64,000 nucleotides of DNA from assembly GCF_028583545.1 (NCBI RefSeq), contig NZ_CP087106.1, forward strand, positions 620,001-684,000, read 5' to 3'. The notes beneath the pieces were generated by a model, which was given only the letters and a program-made list of their open reading frames with translations, was not told the origin of the DNA and did not search any database. How positions within the stretch are numbered: position 1 is the first letter of the stretch; each line of letters opens with the position of its first letter. This document shows, piece by piece, positions 18,815 through 28,305 of the stretch. The position numbers were made by a program, and so were the translations under genes. This DNA comes from Methylobacterium sp. NMS14P (lineage in GTDB: Bacteria; Pseudomonadota; Alphaproteobacteria; Rhizobiales; Beijerinckiaceae).

Positions 18815-21108
18815 GCGGCCGCGCGCGCCTGCAGGGTGACCAGCACCGACTTGGAGGTCGGCGTGTCGCTCTTCTCGCCGTAGGTCGAGAGCGGCACGAG
18901 CATGTTCAGCTCCGGATAGTATCCGGCCAGCGCCCCCCGCGGCATGTCGAAGGGCACGAGGCGGAAATCCTCCGCCCGGCGGGTGATGCCGTCGTCGTGC
19001 GTGCCGACGACGTCGACCCGGTCGCCGAGCCGGTCGCGGATCTCCGCGAGGTCGTCCGGGTGGGCGAAGATCACGCGGCGCTCGCCGTAGACGCCGCGGT
19101 AGCGGTCATCCAGGCCGTAGATCGTCGTGTTGTACTGGTCGTGGCTGCGGAAGGTCTGCAGCACGTAGGTGTCGCGGGTCTTCCGGGCGGCCTGGTGCTC
19201 GGTCTCGGCCGGCAGGGCGTCGGCCGAGAAGGTGGCCCGGCCGGTCGCCGTCTCGAACACCCGCTCGGCGGCGAGGTTGCGCAGCATGAAGCCGCGCGGC
19301 TTGCGCACCCGGGTGTTGTAGCCGGTGAAGCCCGGGATCGTGGCGGCGATCGCCTCGCGGATCCGGTCGTAATCGGCGGCGAAGCCGGCCCAGTCGATGG
19401 CGGCGGCGCCGACGGTGGCCTGCGCCATGCCGGCGATGATGGCGATCTCGGAGCGCAGCTCCTTCGAGGCCGGCTTGTTGATGCCGCCCGATCCGTGGAC
19501 CATGCTCATCGAATCCTCGACGGTCACGATCTGGATCTTGCCCTCGGCGCCCCGGTCGATCTCGGTGCGGCCGAGGCAGGGCAGCAGGTAGCCGACCGCG
19601 CCCGGCACGAGGTGGGCGTGGTTGAGCTTCGTGGCGATGTGCACGGTGAGCCGGCACGAGGCCAGCGCCTGCGCCACGACCGGCGTGTCGGGCGTCGCCC
19701 GCAGGAAGTTGCCGCCGAGCCCGATGAAGGCCTTCGACGTCCCGTCCCGCATGGCGCGGATCGCCGCCAACACGTTATGGCCGTGCCGGCGCGGCATGGC
19801 GAGGCCGAAATGCTGCTCCAGGGAATCCAGGAAGGCTGCGGACGGGCGCTCGTTGATGCCGACCGTGCGGTCGCCCTGCACGTTGGAATGGCCGCGCACC
19901 GGGCAGAGGCCCGCGCCGGCCCGGCCGATATGGCCGCGCAGGAACAGCAGATTGGCGATCTCCCGGATCGTCGCCACCGAGTGCCGGTGCTGGGTCACGC
20001 CCATGGCCCAGGTGGCGATGACCCGCTGGGCGCCGAGATAGACGTCCGCCATCGCGGCGATCTCGTCCATGGTCAGGCCCGACTGGTCGAGGATCGCGTC
20101 CCAGGACGTCGCCTCGACGGCGGCGCGGTACGCCTCGAGCCCGGCGGTGTGGTGCTCGAGGAAGGCGCGGTCGAGGAGCGAGGGCCGGCCGGCCGCCAGC
20201 GCCTCGGCGTCGCGGGCGAACACGACCTTGGCGATGCCCCGGAAGGCCGCCATGTCGCCGCCCGAGCGCGGCTGCACATAGTGGCTGGCGATGGGGCGGC
20301 TGGCGCCGCGCAGCATCTCGACGGTGTTCTGCGGGTCGGCGAACCGCTCCAGGCCGCGCTCGCGGACCGGGTTCAGCACCACGACCTTGGCGCCGCGCTC
20401 CGCCGCCCGGCGCAGGTCGCCGAGCATGCGCGGGTGGTTGGTGCCGGGATTCTGGCCGACGCAGAAGATCGCGTCCGCCTTCTCGAAATCCTCCAGCAGG
20501 ACCGTGCCCTTGCCGATGCCGATCGCGTCGATCAGCGCGACGCCGCTCGCCTCGTGGCACATGTTCGAGCAGTCGGGGAAGTTGTTGGTCCCGTAGGCGC
20601 GGGCGAAGAGCTGGTACAGGTACGCCGCCTCGTTGGAGGCGCGGCCCGAGGTGTAGAACTCGGCCTGGTCGGGATGGTCGAGCCCCCGCAGGGTGGCGCC
20701 GATCTCCGCGAAGGCCTCGTCCCAGCTCACCGGCAGGTAGCGGTCGCTCGCCGCGTCGTACCGCATCGGGTGCGTCAGGCGGCCCTGGCCCTCCAGGGCG
20801 TAGTCGCTCCAGGTACGCAGCTCGGTCAGCGTGTGCTTGGCGAAGAAGGACGGCTTCGTGCGCTTGTCGGTGGCCTCCCACGAGACCGCCTTCACGCCGT
20901 TCTCGCAGAACTCGAAGGACGAGCCGTGCTCCGGGTCGCCCCAGGCGCAGCCGGGGCAGTCGAACCCGTCGGGCTGGTTCGCCTTCAGCAGCGCGCGGGC
21001 GCCGGTGAGGGGCGCGCGGCTGCCGAGCAGGTGCTTGCCGCAGCTCTTCAGAGCACCCCAGCCGCCGGCGGCGGAGGAGCGCTTGGAAGACCCTTCAGAC
21101 TGGGCCAT
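18811..21108 (-). CDS. fdh4A: FdhF/YdeP-family molybdopterin oxidoreductase, formate dehydrogenase 4 alpha
   Basis: A 765-residue cytoplasmic molybdopterin oxidoreductase. No Tat signal is present. DCPGCAWGDPEHG (about residue 50) and SNMCHEASG (about 178, with the likely metal-ligand or pocket cysteine) are typical of the FdhF/YdeP family, followed by molybdopterin-binding VGQNPGTNHPRMLGDLR and the C-terminal dinucleotide-binding domain. The usual N-terminal 4Fe-4S cysteine set of classical FDH is reduced. In Methylobacterium this family is FDH4, one of several formate dehydrogenases completing formaldehyde oxidation to CO2. Electron acceptor and metal (Mo or W) cannot be read from sequence. 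No fdhD is adjacent. Confidence 0.88.
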   Translation of the reverse strand: MAQSEGSSKRSSAAGGWGALKSCGKHLLGSRAPLTGARALLKANQPDGFDCPGCAWGDPEHGSSFEFCENGVKAVSWEATDKRTKPSFFAKHTLTELRTWSDYALEGQGRLTHPMRYDAASDRYLPVSWDEAFAEIGATLRGLDHPDQAEFYTSGRASNEAAYLYQLFARAYGTNNFPDCSNMCHEASGVALIDAIGIGKGTVLLEDFEKADAIFCVGQNPGTNHPRMLGDLRRAAERGAKVVVLNPVRERGLERFADPQNTVEMLRGASRPIASHYVQPRSGGDMAAFRGIAKVVFARDAEALAAGRPSLLDRAFLEHHTAGLEAYRAAVEATSWDAILDQSGLTMDEIAAMADVYLGAQRVIATWAMGVTQHRHSVATIREIANLLFLRGHIGRAGAGLCPVRGHSNVQGDRTVGINERPSAAFLDSLEQHFGLAMPRRHGHNVLAAIRAMRDGTSKAFIGLGGNFLRATPDTPVVAQALASCRLTVHIATKLNHAHLVPGAVGYLLPCLGRTEIDRGAEGKIQIVTVEDSMSMVHGSGGINKPASKELRSEIAIIAGMAQATVGAAAIDWAGFAADYDRIREAIAATIPGFTGYNTRVRKPRGFMLRNLAAERVFETATGRATFSADALPAETEHQAARKTRDTYVLQTFRSHDQYNTTIYGLDDRYRGVYGERRVIFAHPDDLAEIRDRLGDRVDVVGTHDDGITRRAEDFRLVPFDMPRGALAGYYPELNMLVPLSTYGEKSDTPTSKSVLVTLQARAAA

Positions 21109-21366
21109 GAACCGTCCTGGATTGGCTGACGCGATGTGTCTCGCAATCGCGAGATAAGCGCCTCTCCAGTCCCCTCACAATGGCGTGCCGGCGCAGGCCC
21201 CTCATGCACGGGACACAGGCTAAGCTCCCGCTGTGCAAAGCCTTTCCAAACTGCGACCGCAAAAAATTTATCCGGCCCGGCCCCGTTCACGGGCCGCCGC
21301 GCCGTCGACGCGATCCGCGGCGGTGCGGGGCCGGCTGCGCCGCGCTACGGTCGCTCTCGCGCCCGC

Positions 21367-22443
21367 TCAATCCCCGCGGGCGAGATCGGCGGCGTCGCGC
21401 CCGACGGCCTGCCGGAGCGAGGCGATGCCGGCCTCGTTCATGCGCCGCAGGAGCCCGTCCTTGATGCGCCCGACGAGGCCCGGGCCCTCGTAGACCAGCG
21501 CCGAGTAGAGCTGCACGAGGCTCGCGCCGGCCCGGATCTTGGTCCAGGCGGCCTCGGCCGAGTCCACGCCGCCGACCCCGATGAGCGGCAGCGCGTCCCC
21601 GACGCGCAGGCGCGTCTGGGCGAGCATCCGGGTCGCGGGACCGAAGAGCGGCCGCCCCGAGAGGCCGCCGGTCTCCCGGGCGAGCCCCTGCTCGCGCAGG
21701 CTCGCCGGGCGGGCCACCGTCGTGTTGGACACGACGAGGGCCTGGACCCCGCGCCGCTGGGCCGTGGCACAGACCGCGTCGAGGGCGTCCAGCGCCATGT
21801 CGGGGGCGATCTTGAGGAGGATCGCCGCGCCGGCACCGGACGCGTCCCGGGCCTCGACCGTCCGGGCGAGCAGCTCGTCGAGGAAGGCCTCGCCCTGCAG
21901 GTCGCGCAGGCCCGGTGTGTTGGGCGAGGACACGTTGACCGTGACGAAGTCGACCAGCGGCGCCAGGGCGGCGGTGCAGGCGGCGTAGTCGGCGAGGCGG
22001 TCGGCGGACTCCTTGTTCGCACCGATGTTGACGCCGACGATCCCGGGCCGACCCTTCCGGGCGCGCAGCCGATCGGCCACGACCTCCAGCCCCTCGCTGT
22101 TGAGCCCGAAGCGGTTGATCACCGCGCCGTCGGCGGCGAGCCGGAACACCCGCGGCCGCGGGTTGCCGGGCTGGGGCCGCGGCACGACCCCGCCCACCTC
22201 GACGAAGCCGAAGCCGAGGCCGAGCAGCGCGTCGGGAACGCGCGCGCCCTTGTCGAAGCCGGCCGCGAGGCCGACAGGGTTCGGGAAGCGGCGGCCGAGC
22301 AGGTCGACGGCGAGGCGCCGGTCGTCCGCCGGCCGGCCGCCCGGGGGCAGGAGTGCCAGGGCGCGAAGGGTCAGGTCGTGCGCGCGCTCCGCGTCGAGGC
22401 GGTGGAGCAGCGGCCGAACGAGGGGGAAGGCGGCCGCGATCAT
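21367..22443 (-). CDS. pyrD: Dihydroorotate dehydrogenase (quinone), class 2
   Basis: A 358-residue membrane-associated flavoenzyme that oxidises dihydroorotate to orotate with quinone, the fourth step of pyrimidine synthesis. The N-terminal amphipathic helix that marks class 2 enzymes is present, then [48 protein letters not shown], the catalytic-serine motif [15 protein letters not shown], and [10 protein letters not shown] for FMN binding. The ATG at 22443 overlaps the TGA of the upstream DUF952 gene (ATGA). carA and carB of the same pathway are elsewhere in the window. Confidence 0.98.
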   Translation of the reverse strand: MIAAAFPLVRPLLHRLDAERAHDLTLRALALLPPGGRPADDRRLAVDLLGRRFPNPVGLAAGFDKGARVPDALLGLGFGFVEVGGVVPRPQPGNPRPRVFRLAADGAVINRFGLNSEGLEVVADRLRARKGRPGIVGVNIGANKESADRLADYAACTAALAPLVDFVTVNVSSPNTPGLRDLQGEAFLDELLARTVEARDASGAGAAILLKIAPDMALDALDAVCATAQRRGVQALVVSNTTVARPASLREQGLARETGGLSGRPLFGPATRMLAQTRLRVGDALPLIGVGGVDSAEAAWTKIRAGASLVQLYSALVYEGPGLVGRIKDGLLRRMNEAGIASLRQAVGRDAADLARGD

Positions 22444-22790
22444 GCCGGCAGGATCCCGGCCGGGAAGGCGTGCCGGCCATCGGCGCCCAGCGGCATTTCG
22501 TCCACCGCGACCACAGCGGAGAGCGGCAGCGGGCCGTACAGGTGCGGGAACAGGTCGCCGCCGCGGGACGGCTCGTAGCGCAGGTCGCCGCCGAGGGCGT
22601 CGGCCTCGACCGCGACGAGGAGCAGGTCGTCCTGACCGGCGAAGTGCCGGGCCGCCGTCTCGGCGACCTGGCCGGCCGTCGAGAAGTGGATGAAGCCGTC
22701 CTGATGATCGATCGGCGCGCCCGTGAACCGGCCCGCGGCCTCGGCCTCGCGCCACAGGGCGCGCGGACAGATCTTGTAGATGAGCGGCAT
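22440..22790 (-). CDS. DUF952 domain protein
   Basis: A 116-residue protein matching the DUF952 family: [18 protein letters not shown] at the start, then [20 protein letters not shown] and [18 protein letters not shown]. The HFSTAGQ and FPHLYGPLP segments are family hallmarks; function is uncertain, although the fold resembles ADP-ribose-handling or transferase-like proteins. The ATG at 22790 begins at the conserved start. It is translationally coupled to pyrD, a combination frequent in alphaproteobacteria, which may hint at a nucleotide-related role. Confidence 0.9.
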   Translation of the reverse strand: MPLIYKICPRALWREAEAAGRFTGAPIDHQDGFIHFSTAGQVAETAARHFAGQDDLLLVAVEADALGGDLRYEPSRGGDLFPHLYGPLPLSAVVAVDEMPLGADGRHAFPAGILPA

Positions 22791-23106
22791 CGAAGCTCCC
22801 CGGAAACGACGCTGCGATAGAGGCGCCGGGCGCCCGCCGCAACCGCGGGGCGTCGGGTGTGATTCGAGGAGCGATTGCAATCTGCCGCCCGTAGTTCTAC
22901 TTTCCTACGACTAGGCTGGACGTCACACAGCCCTGTCCGGACCGGCAGAGCGGATCCGGAAAGTAAATTGTCCAGTATCTCCGCGCGTACCCGGCGGGTG
23001 TCGAACGGACCCGGCGGGCGAACCGTCTCCGTGCCTCCGAGGCAGCCGGATCCCGGCTGGTGAGACGGGGGTGCCGGCCCGCTCACGGTGAGCTTCCGAG
23101 CCCGCT
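22791..23106. other. 316-base divergent spacer between DUF952-pyrD and the S24 regulator
   Basis: No open frame with coding character is seen. It must hold the leftward DUF952-pyrD promoter and the rightward promoter of the S24-type regulator. The only structured element I can point to is the 25-base dyad at 22936-22960. Confidence 0.6.
22936..22960. promoter_or_regulatory. 25-base dyad, candidate operator
   Basis: TCCGGA-C-C-G-GC, then AGA, then GC-G-G-A-TCCGGA: arms of 11 bases with 9 complementary positions. It is followed by an AT-rich stretch (AAGTAAATT) and lies about 150 bases upstream of an S24-type repressor gene. Autoregulatory binding is a guess; no T-run follows, so it is not a terminator. 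Confidence 0.4.
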
Positions 23107-23739
23107 ATGCTGTCGCACGAGCAGATCTGGAACGCCATCGACCGGCTCGCCGAGCGCCACGGCTACTCGGCCTCGGGCCTCGCCCGCCGCGCCGGCCTCG
23201 ACGCGACCAGCTTCAACCGGTCGAAGCGCGTCGGCGCCGACGGCCGCAAGCGCTGGCCGTCCACCGAGTCCGTGTCGAAGGTCCTGGCCGCCACCGGCTC
23301 GAGCCTCGACGAGTTCCTGCGGCTCATCGAGGCCCGCGAGATCCCCGCCCGCACGATGGTCCCGCTGATCGGCCTGACCCAGGCCGGGGCCGGCCGCCTG
23401 TTCACCGACGAGGGCATGCCCACCGGCGGCGCCGGCTGGGAGGAGATCGAGTTTCCGGATCTCGGCGAGGAGCGGGCCTTCGCGCTGGAGATCCAGGGCG
23501 ATTCCATGCTGCCGCTGTTCCGGGACGGCGATGTCCTGATCGTGTCCCCCACGGCCAGCGTCCGCAAGGGCGACCGCGTCGTGGTCCGCCTGCACGGCGG
23601 CGAGGTCCTGGCCAAGGAGCTGCGGCGGCGCACCGCCCGGACCGTGGAACTGGCCTCCCTGAACCCCGAGCACGAGGACCGGGTCCTGAACCTCGGCGAG
23701 GTCGCCTGGATGGCCCGGGTGATGTGGGTGCGCCAGTAG
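23107..23739 (+). CDS. HTH transcriptional regulator with S24 (LexA/CI-like) peptidase domain
   Basis: A 210-residue protein with an N-terminal helix-turn-helix (about residues 5-65; YSASGLARRAGLDATSFNRS is the likely recognition region) and a C-terminal S24 peptidase domain. The catalytic pair is visible: Ser133 in GDSMLPLF and Lys170 in EVLAKELRRR. Such CI/LexA-like repressors cleave themselves when stimulated by RecA or act as uncleaved dimers; the expected cleavage site is not obvious to me. It differs from canonical LexA in its HTH. No phage genes are nearby, so it appears to be a chromosomal stress regulator rather than a prophage repressor. Confidence 0.92.
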   Translation: MLSHEQIWNAIDRLAERHGYSASGLARRAGLDATSFNRSKRVGADGRKRWPSTESVSKVLAATGSSLDEFLRLIEAREIPARTMVPLIGLTQAGAGRLFTDEGMPTGGAGWEEIEFPDLGEERAFALEIQGDSMLPLFRDGDVLIVSPTASVRKGDRVVVRLHGGEVLAKELRRRTARTVELASLNPEHEDRVLNLGEVAWMARVMWVRQ

Positions 23740-23845
23740 GCGGTGCCCGGACAGGTCAGGATGGTTCGACGCTTGGCCGTGAGGCCGTTCATCGCTATCG
23801 CTGGCCCGTCGCGGACCTTCCGCATCCGCTGAGCGCGAACGCAGC

Positions 23846-24943
23846 ATGGCGCAGCCCGGGACGGATCACAGCGCGGCCGAAGGCGCGCCGCTCGCGGACG
23901 AGGCGCGCACGCTCCTCGACGCGCTGCCGACGCCCAGCCTCCTGCTCGATCCGCAGGGCCGTGTCCGCCACGCCAATCCGGCCCTGGAGCAGCTCGCCGG
24001 CTACCCGGCGGAGCGGATCGTCGCGCAGGGGCTCGACCTGATCCTGGCGCAACGTACCGCGCCGCTCGATCCCGCCGGGACCGAGCCTCAGGAGTTCCTG
24101 GCCGCCCGCGCGGACGGGACGAGCTTCTGGGCCCGCCTGGAGACGGCGTCCCTGCCCGGGACCCCGTTCCGCATCGGCCAGATCCGCGACGAGACGGCCC
24201 GGCGCGAGGCCGAGGGCGCGCTCGCGCTCTCCCGCCAGCGCGAGGCCCTGGGGCTCCTGACCAACAGCGTCGCCCACGAGTTCAACAACTTCCTGCAGAT
24301 CCTGATCGGCTACATCGACGGCCTCAAGCGGCGGCTCGGCGACCGGCAGGAGCCCTTCGTCCAGCGAGCGATCGCCCGCTCGGCCGACGCCACCGAGCGC
24401 GCGGCCATCCTGACCCGGCACCTGCTCGCCTATTCCCGCCGCATCGCGCCGGACGTCCGGTCGGTCGACCTCGACGCGATCGTGGCGGACCTCGCGGCGC
24501 GCCTCGAACCCGATCTCCCGCCCGGGATCCGCCTCACCGTCGCGGAGACGCCGGGCCTGCCGCAGGCGATCAGCAATCCGACGCAGATCGAGTTCGCCCT
24601 GCGTCATCTCGTCGCCAACGCGTGCGAGGCCATGCCGTCGGGCGGGACCCTGACCCTGTCGACCTTCCGGGTGGATCCCGGCGACCGGTCCCTGCAGCAG
24701 CCGGGCCAGGGCAGCGTCGGGATCGCGGTCGGCGACACCGGGCAGGGCATGTCACCCGAGATGCTCGCCCGGGCGCTCGCGCCGTTCCAGACCAGCCACG
24801 AGGCGGGGCGCGGCGCGGGCCTCGCGATCGTGCACGGGCTGATGAAGCGGCAGAACGGGACCATCACCCTCGACAGCCGGAGCGGGGAGGGGACGCAGGT
24901 GCGCCTCTCCTTCCCGGCCGCGCCCGAGCGCACGCTCCACTAG
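23846..24943 (+). CDS. PAS-domain sensor histidine kinase, soluble
   Basis: A 365-residue kinase lacking membrane segments. A PAS domain (about 22-125) is followed by a dimerisation helix with the phospho-accepting histidine in SVAHEFNNFLQIL (about residue 145), and a HATPase domain with N box ANACEAM, G1 box DTGQGMS and a C-terminal G2-like GRGAGLAIV. The HEFNNFLQ type of H box belongs to hybrid- or NtrB-like kinases. No response regulator gene adjoins it and there is no receiver domain, so it is an orphan; its signal and partner cannot be inferred from the window. Confidence 0.93.
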   Translation: MAQPGTDHSAAEGAPLADEARTLLDALPTPSLLLDPQGRVRHANPALEQLAGYPAERIVAQGLDLILAQRTAPLDPAGTEPQEFLAARADGTSFWARLETASLPGTPFRIGQIRDETARREAEGALALSRQREALGLLTNSVAHEFNNFLQILIGYIDGLKRRLGDRQEPFVQRAIARSADATERAAILTRHLLAYSRRIAPDVRSVDLDAIVADLAARLEPDLPPGIRLTVAETPGLPQAISNPTQIEFALRHLVANACEAMPSGGTLTLSTFRVDPGDRSLQQPGQGSVGIAVGDTGQGMSPEMLARALAPFQTSHEAGRGAGLAIVHGLMKRQNGTITLDSRSGEGTQVRLSFPAAPERTLH

Positions 24944-25142
24944 AGCCGCGCCGCCGCGGAGCGCAGCCTCGGCGCGCCGATCGGGCGTGCGGGCTCGGCG
25001 AGCGCGCTGGCCGAGCGATGCGACGAACCGGTGGAAAACGTCATCCGGGCGACGATGGGCAGGACTAAAACGCCAGCCAGCCCGTTCCCATATCGTCACT
25101 GGCGCTCCGCGCCACCCGGTTCTCGTCCTCTGAGGCGTGTAC

Positions 25143-26147
25143 ATGTTTACTGAGATTTCGCGCCGCCGGCGTGTGGCCGCCCTCCTGGCGCTGGCCGCTG
25201 CGCTGACCGTCGCGGCGCCCGTCGTGGAAGCCCGTCCGGGCGGCGGCGGGTCCGTCGGATCCCGCGGCTCGCGCACCTACACGGCGCCCTCCGCCACGCC
25301 GACCGCCCCGGGCGGCGGGTCGACGATGCAGCGCTCGCAGACCGCGCCCTCGCCTGGCATGGGCAGCCCCGGCATGCAGGCCCCGGCCGCGCCGGGTCGC
25401 CGGTTCGGTGGCGGCTTCTTCGCGGGCCTGCTCGGCGCCGGCCTGATCGGCACGCTGCTCGGCGGCGGCTTCTTCGGCGGCCTCGGCGGCCTCGCGTCGA
25501 TGATCGGCCTGCTGTTCCAGGTCGGGCTCGTCGTGCTGGTGGTGATGCTGGCCCTGCGGTTCTTCCGCCGCCGGAACGAGCCGGCCGGTGCCGGTGCGCC
25601 CTACGCCCGCTCGTCGCTCGACGATCAGCCGGGCGCCCGCGGCCCGATGGGCGGCGCTCCCGGCGGTCCCGCTCCCGGCGGCCCCGCTCCCGGCGGCCCC
25701 GCTCCCGCCGGTATGTTCGGCGGCGGGCAGCGCCCGCCGCAGACGCGCCCGGTGCAGATCGGCCCGGCCGATTACCAGGCCTTCGAGCGCCTGCTCGGCG
25801 ACATCCAGGACGCCTACTCGCGCGAGGATCGGGTGACCTTGGGCAACCTGTCGACGCCCGAGATGGTCAGCTACTTCGACGAGGAGCTGCGCGGCAACGC
25901 GGCGCGCGGCGTGGTGAACAAGATCTCGGACGTGAAGCTGCTGCAGGGCGACCTCGCGGAGGCCTGGGGCGAGGACCGCACCGACTACGCGACCGTGGCC
26001 ATGCGCTACGCCCTGAAGGACGTGATGATCGAGCGGTCGAGCGGCCGCGTCGTCTCCACGGACTCGTCCGAGGCGACGGAGCTCTGGACGTTCCTGCGCC
26101 AGCCCGGCCGCGGCTGGGTGCTCTCGGCGATCCAGCAGACCCGCTGA
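25143..26147 (+). CDS. Tim44-domain (TimA-type) membrane protein
   Basis: A 334-residue protein. It begins with a signal-like hydrophobic segment (about 11-31, ending VVEARPGGGG), then a low-complexity Gly/Ser/Pro region, a glycine-rich membrane segment pair (about 97-137), a second Pro/Gly linker with three copies of a five-residue PGGPA unit, and a C-terminal Tim44-like domain (about 203-331). Tim44-like proteins of alphaproteobacteria sit in the inner membrane facing the cytoplasm; homology to mitochondrial Tim44 is known, the bacterial function is not settled. The ATG at 25143 has TGAGG upstream at 7 bases; a GTG two codons earlier is less likely. Confidence 0.88.
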   Translation: MFTEISRRRRVAALLALAAALTVAAPVVEARPGGGGSVGSRGSRTYTAPSATPTAPGGGSTMQRSQTAPSPGMGSPGMQAPAAPGRRFGGGFFAGLLGAGLIGTLLGGGFFGGLGGLASMIGLLFQVGLVVLVVMLALRFFRRRNEPAGAGAPYARSSLDDQPGARGPMGGAPGGPAPGGPAPGGPAPAGMFGGGQRPPQTRPVQIGPADYQAFERLLGDIQDAYSREDRVTLGNLSTPEMVSYFDEELRGNAARGVVNKISDVKLLQGDLAEAWGEDRTDYATVAMRYALKDVMIERSSGRVVSTDSSEATELWTFLRQPGRGWVLSAIQQTR

Positions 26148-26190
26148 TCCGATCGCGCTCCGGCCCTCGGGCCGGAGCCTCGACACTCTC

Positions 26191-27069
26191 TCAGGCCGGC
26201 GTCCCCACCGGGGCGCCGGCCTTCCTGTGCGCGTCCCACCGATTGGCGAGATCGACGAACCCGGACACCGGGATCTCCTCGGCCCGCGCGGTCTCGGACA
26301 GGCCGGCGGCGGCCAGCAGGGCGCCGGCCTCGGGCGTCAGCGCCCTGAGGCTCTGGCGCAGCATCTTGCGGCGCTGGCCGAAGGCCGCCCGGGTGACGGC
26401 CTCGAGCGCGCCGGCGCGGCAGGGCAGGGGCCGGGCGCGCGGCACCAGCCGGACCACGCTCGACGTGACCTTCGGCGGCGGCACGAAGGCCGAGGGGCTG
26501 ACGTCGAACAGGATCTCGGCCTCCGTCCGCCAGCCGCACAGGACCCCGAGCCGGCCGTAATCGGCCCGCTCCTCCGGGCCGGCGACGATCCGCTCGGCGA
26601 CCTCCCGCTGGAACATCAGCACGGCCTGGTCCCACCAGGGCGGCCAGGCCTCCCCGTCGAGCCAGCCGGTGAGCAGGGCGGTGCCGACATTGTAGGGGAG
26701 GTTGGCGACGATCCGCGCCGGGGCATCGCCCACCAGCGGCCGCGGGTCGAAGGCGAGGGCGTCGGCGTCGACCACCTCGAGGCGGCCGGGATAGTGGGCG
26801 GCGATCTCGGCGAGCGCCGGCAGGGCGCGCGGGTCGCGCTCGATCGCCACGACGCGGGCGGCGCCCTCGGCGAGGAGCGCGCGCGTGAGCCCCCCCGGGC
26901 CCGGCCCGACCTCCACCACGGTCACCCCCGCGAGGGGACCGGCCGCCCGGGCGATCCGCCCGGTCAGGTTGAGGTCGTAGAGGAAGTTCTGGCCGAGCGC
27001 CTTCTTCGGCTCCAGGCCGTGGCGGGCGACGACCTCGCGCAGCGGCGGAAGACCGGCCTCGGCGCTCAT
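26191..27069 (-). CDS. rsmA: 16S rRNA (adenine1518-N6/adenine1519-N6)-dimethyltransferase
   Basis: KsgA/RsmA, 292 residues, dimethylates two adjacent adenines near the 3' end of 16S rRNA during small-subunit assembly. The signature LGQNFLYD lies at about 26-33, the SAM site is [14 protein letters not shown], and the catalytic motif is [12 protein letters not shown]. The ATG at 27069 follows the pdxA stop by ten bases. It is the last gene of the lptF-lptG-lptD-pdxA-rsmA run, whose order is widespread in proteobacteria. Confidence 0.98.
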   Translation of the reverse strand: MSAEAGLPPLREVVARHGLEPKKALGQNFLYDLNLTGRIARAAGPLAGVTVVEVGPGPGGLTRALLAEGAARVVAIERDPRALPALAEIAAHYPGRLEVVDADALAFDPRPLVGDAPARIVANLPYNVGTALLTGWLDGEAWPPWWDQAVLMFQREVAERIVAGPEERADYGRLGVLCGWRTEAEILFDVSPSAFVPPPKVTSSVVRLVPRARPLPCRAGALEAVTRAAFGQRRKMLRQSLRALTPEAGALLAAAGLSETARAEEIPVSGFVDLANRWDAHRKAGAPVGTPA

Positions 27070-27079
27070 GCGGACACCC

Positions 27080-28195
27080 TCACAGCTCGTCCTCGGGATC
27101 GAAATGGCGGGCGCCCGCGGGGCGGGGCCGGCCGGCATAGACGCTGAACGGGATGATCTCGGCCCCGCCGGGGGCGTCGTCCCGCGCCGCCGCGTTGGCG
27201 GCCAGCCGGTCGGCGAGGCGCAGGGCCGCCACGAGGCTGTCGGGCCGGGCGACGCCCTGGCCGGCGATGTCGAAGGCCGTGCCGTGGTCCGGCGAGGTGC
27301 GCACGAAGGGCAGCCCGAGGGTGACGTTCACGCCGTCGTCGAACGCGATCGTCTTGATCGGGATGAGGGCCTGATCGTGCGTGGGCGCGAGGGCGACGTC
27401 GTAGGTCTCCCGGGCGCGGGCGTGGAACAGGGTGTCGGCCGGGAGTGGCCCGCGGATGTCGATGCCCTGCGCCCGCAGGCGCGCCACCGCGGGGGCGAGG
27501 ACGTCGCGGTCCTCACGGCCGATCGTCCCGGCCTCGCCCGCGTGCGGGTTGAGGCCGGCGAGGACGAGGCGCGGCTCGGGGAGGCCGAACCGCTCCCGCA
27601 GGTCGCGGGCGACGATCGCGGCGGTCTCCTCGACCAGCTCCTGGGTGAGCAGGCCCGGCACGTCCTTCAGCGGCACGTGGATCGTCACCGGCACCACCGA
27701 GAGGCCGGCGCTCCAGATCATCATGACCGGCCGGGGCGGCGTCAGGCCGGGCGGCACCGCGAGCGCGGCCAGGAACTCGGTGTGCCCGGGATGGGCGAAG
27801 CCCGTCCGGGTCAGCACGAACTTGGCGATGGGGTTGGTCACCACCGCGCTCGCGCGCCCCGTCTTCACGAACTCCACCGCCGCGGTGATCGACTCGATGG
27901 TCGCGCCGGCATTGACGGAATCGGGCACGCCCGGCTCGGCGGCGACGCGGGCGCCGCTCGGCAGGGGCACCACGGGGAGGGCGCGCGGGAACACCTCGGC
28001 GGCGGTCTCGGGATCGACCTCCGCCACCGGGACGGGGCGGTCGAGGCGATGGGCGAGGCGCTCGACGAAGTCCGGATCGGCCACCAGGAAGAACGGCGGC
28101 AGCGGGTCCGCGCCGCCCCGCCCGAGCCACGCGCTGAGCGCCAGCTCCGGACCGATGCCGGCGGGATCTCCGAGGGTGAGGGCGAGGGGCGGCAT
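27080..28195 (-). CDS. pdxA: 4-hydroxythreonine-4-phosphate dehydrogenase
   Basis: PdxA, about 371 residues, oxidises 4-phosphooxy-threonine in the DXP-dependent route to pyridoxal phosphate. It begins [19 protein letters not shown], the family signature; metal-binding histidines appear in [20 protein letters not shown] and PTHDQALIP; and [15 protein letters not shown] is the C-terminal hallmark. The C-terminus has an extra Pro/Arg/Asp-containing tail ([15 protein letters not shown]) that makes it slightly longer than the E. coli enzyme. It lies 110 bases after lptD, with no surA between. Confidence 0.97.
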   Translation of the reverse strand: MPPLALTLGDPAGIGPELALSAWLGRGGADPLPPFFLVADPDFVERLAHRLDRPVPVAEVDPETAAEVFPRALPVVPLPSGARVAAEPGVPDSVNAGATIESITAAVEFVKTGRASAVVTNPIAKFVLTRTGFAHPGHTEFLAALAVPPGLTPPRPVMMIWSAGLSVVPVTIHVPLKDVPGLLTQELVEETAAIVARDLRERFGLPEPRLVLAGLNPHAGEAGTIGREDRDVLAPAVARLRAQGIDIRGPLPADTLFHARARETYDVALAPTHDQALIPIKTIAFDDGVNVTLGLPFVRTSPDHGTAFDIAGQGVARPDSLVAALRLADRLAANAAARDDAPGGAEIIPFSVYAGRPRPAGARHFDPEDEL

Positions 28196-28305
28196 GGGCG
28201 CTCTATAGCGCCCGCGCGGCGCGGGCGCACCCTCGGCGGCCAAGACCGAGCGGCGGGATCGCGGCGGGCGACGCGCCGGATCGGCGCGCCGCCGGTCCCG
28301 GTTCC

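Noticed and set aside
18712..21129. An open frame of about 800 codons opposite fdh4A
   Set aside because: Low-complexity antisense product of GC-rich codons; no start region or conserved motif, and fully covered by fdh4A.
23107..24943. The S24 repressor and following kinase as the edge of a prophage
   Set aside because: No integrase, attachment-site repeat, structural or lysis genes lie on either side.
25655..25715. Repeat units in the Tim44-domain gene as a mobile or CRISPR-like array
   Set aside because: They are 15-bp coding repeats for a Pro/Gly-rich linker, within one gene and in frame, with no spacers.
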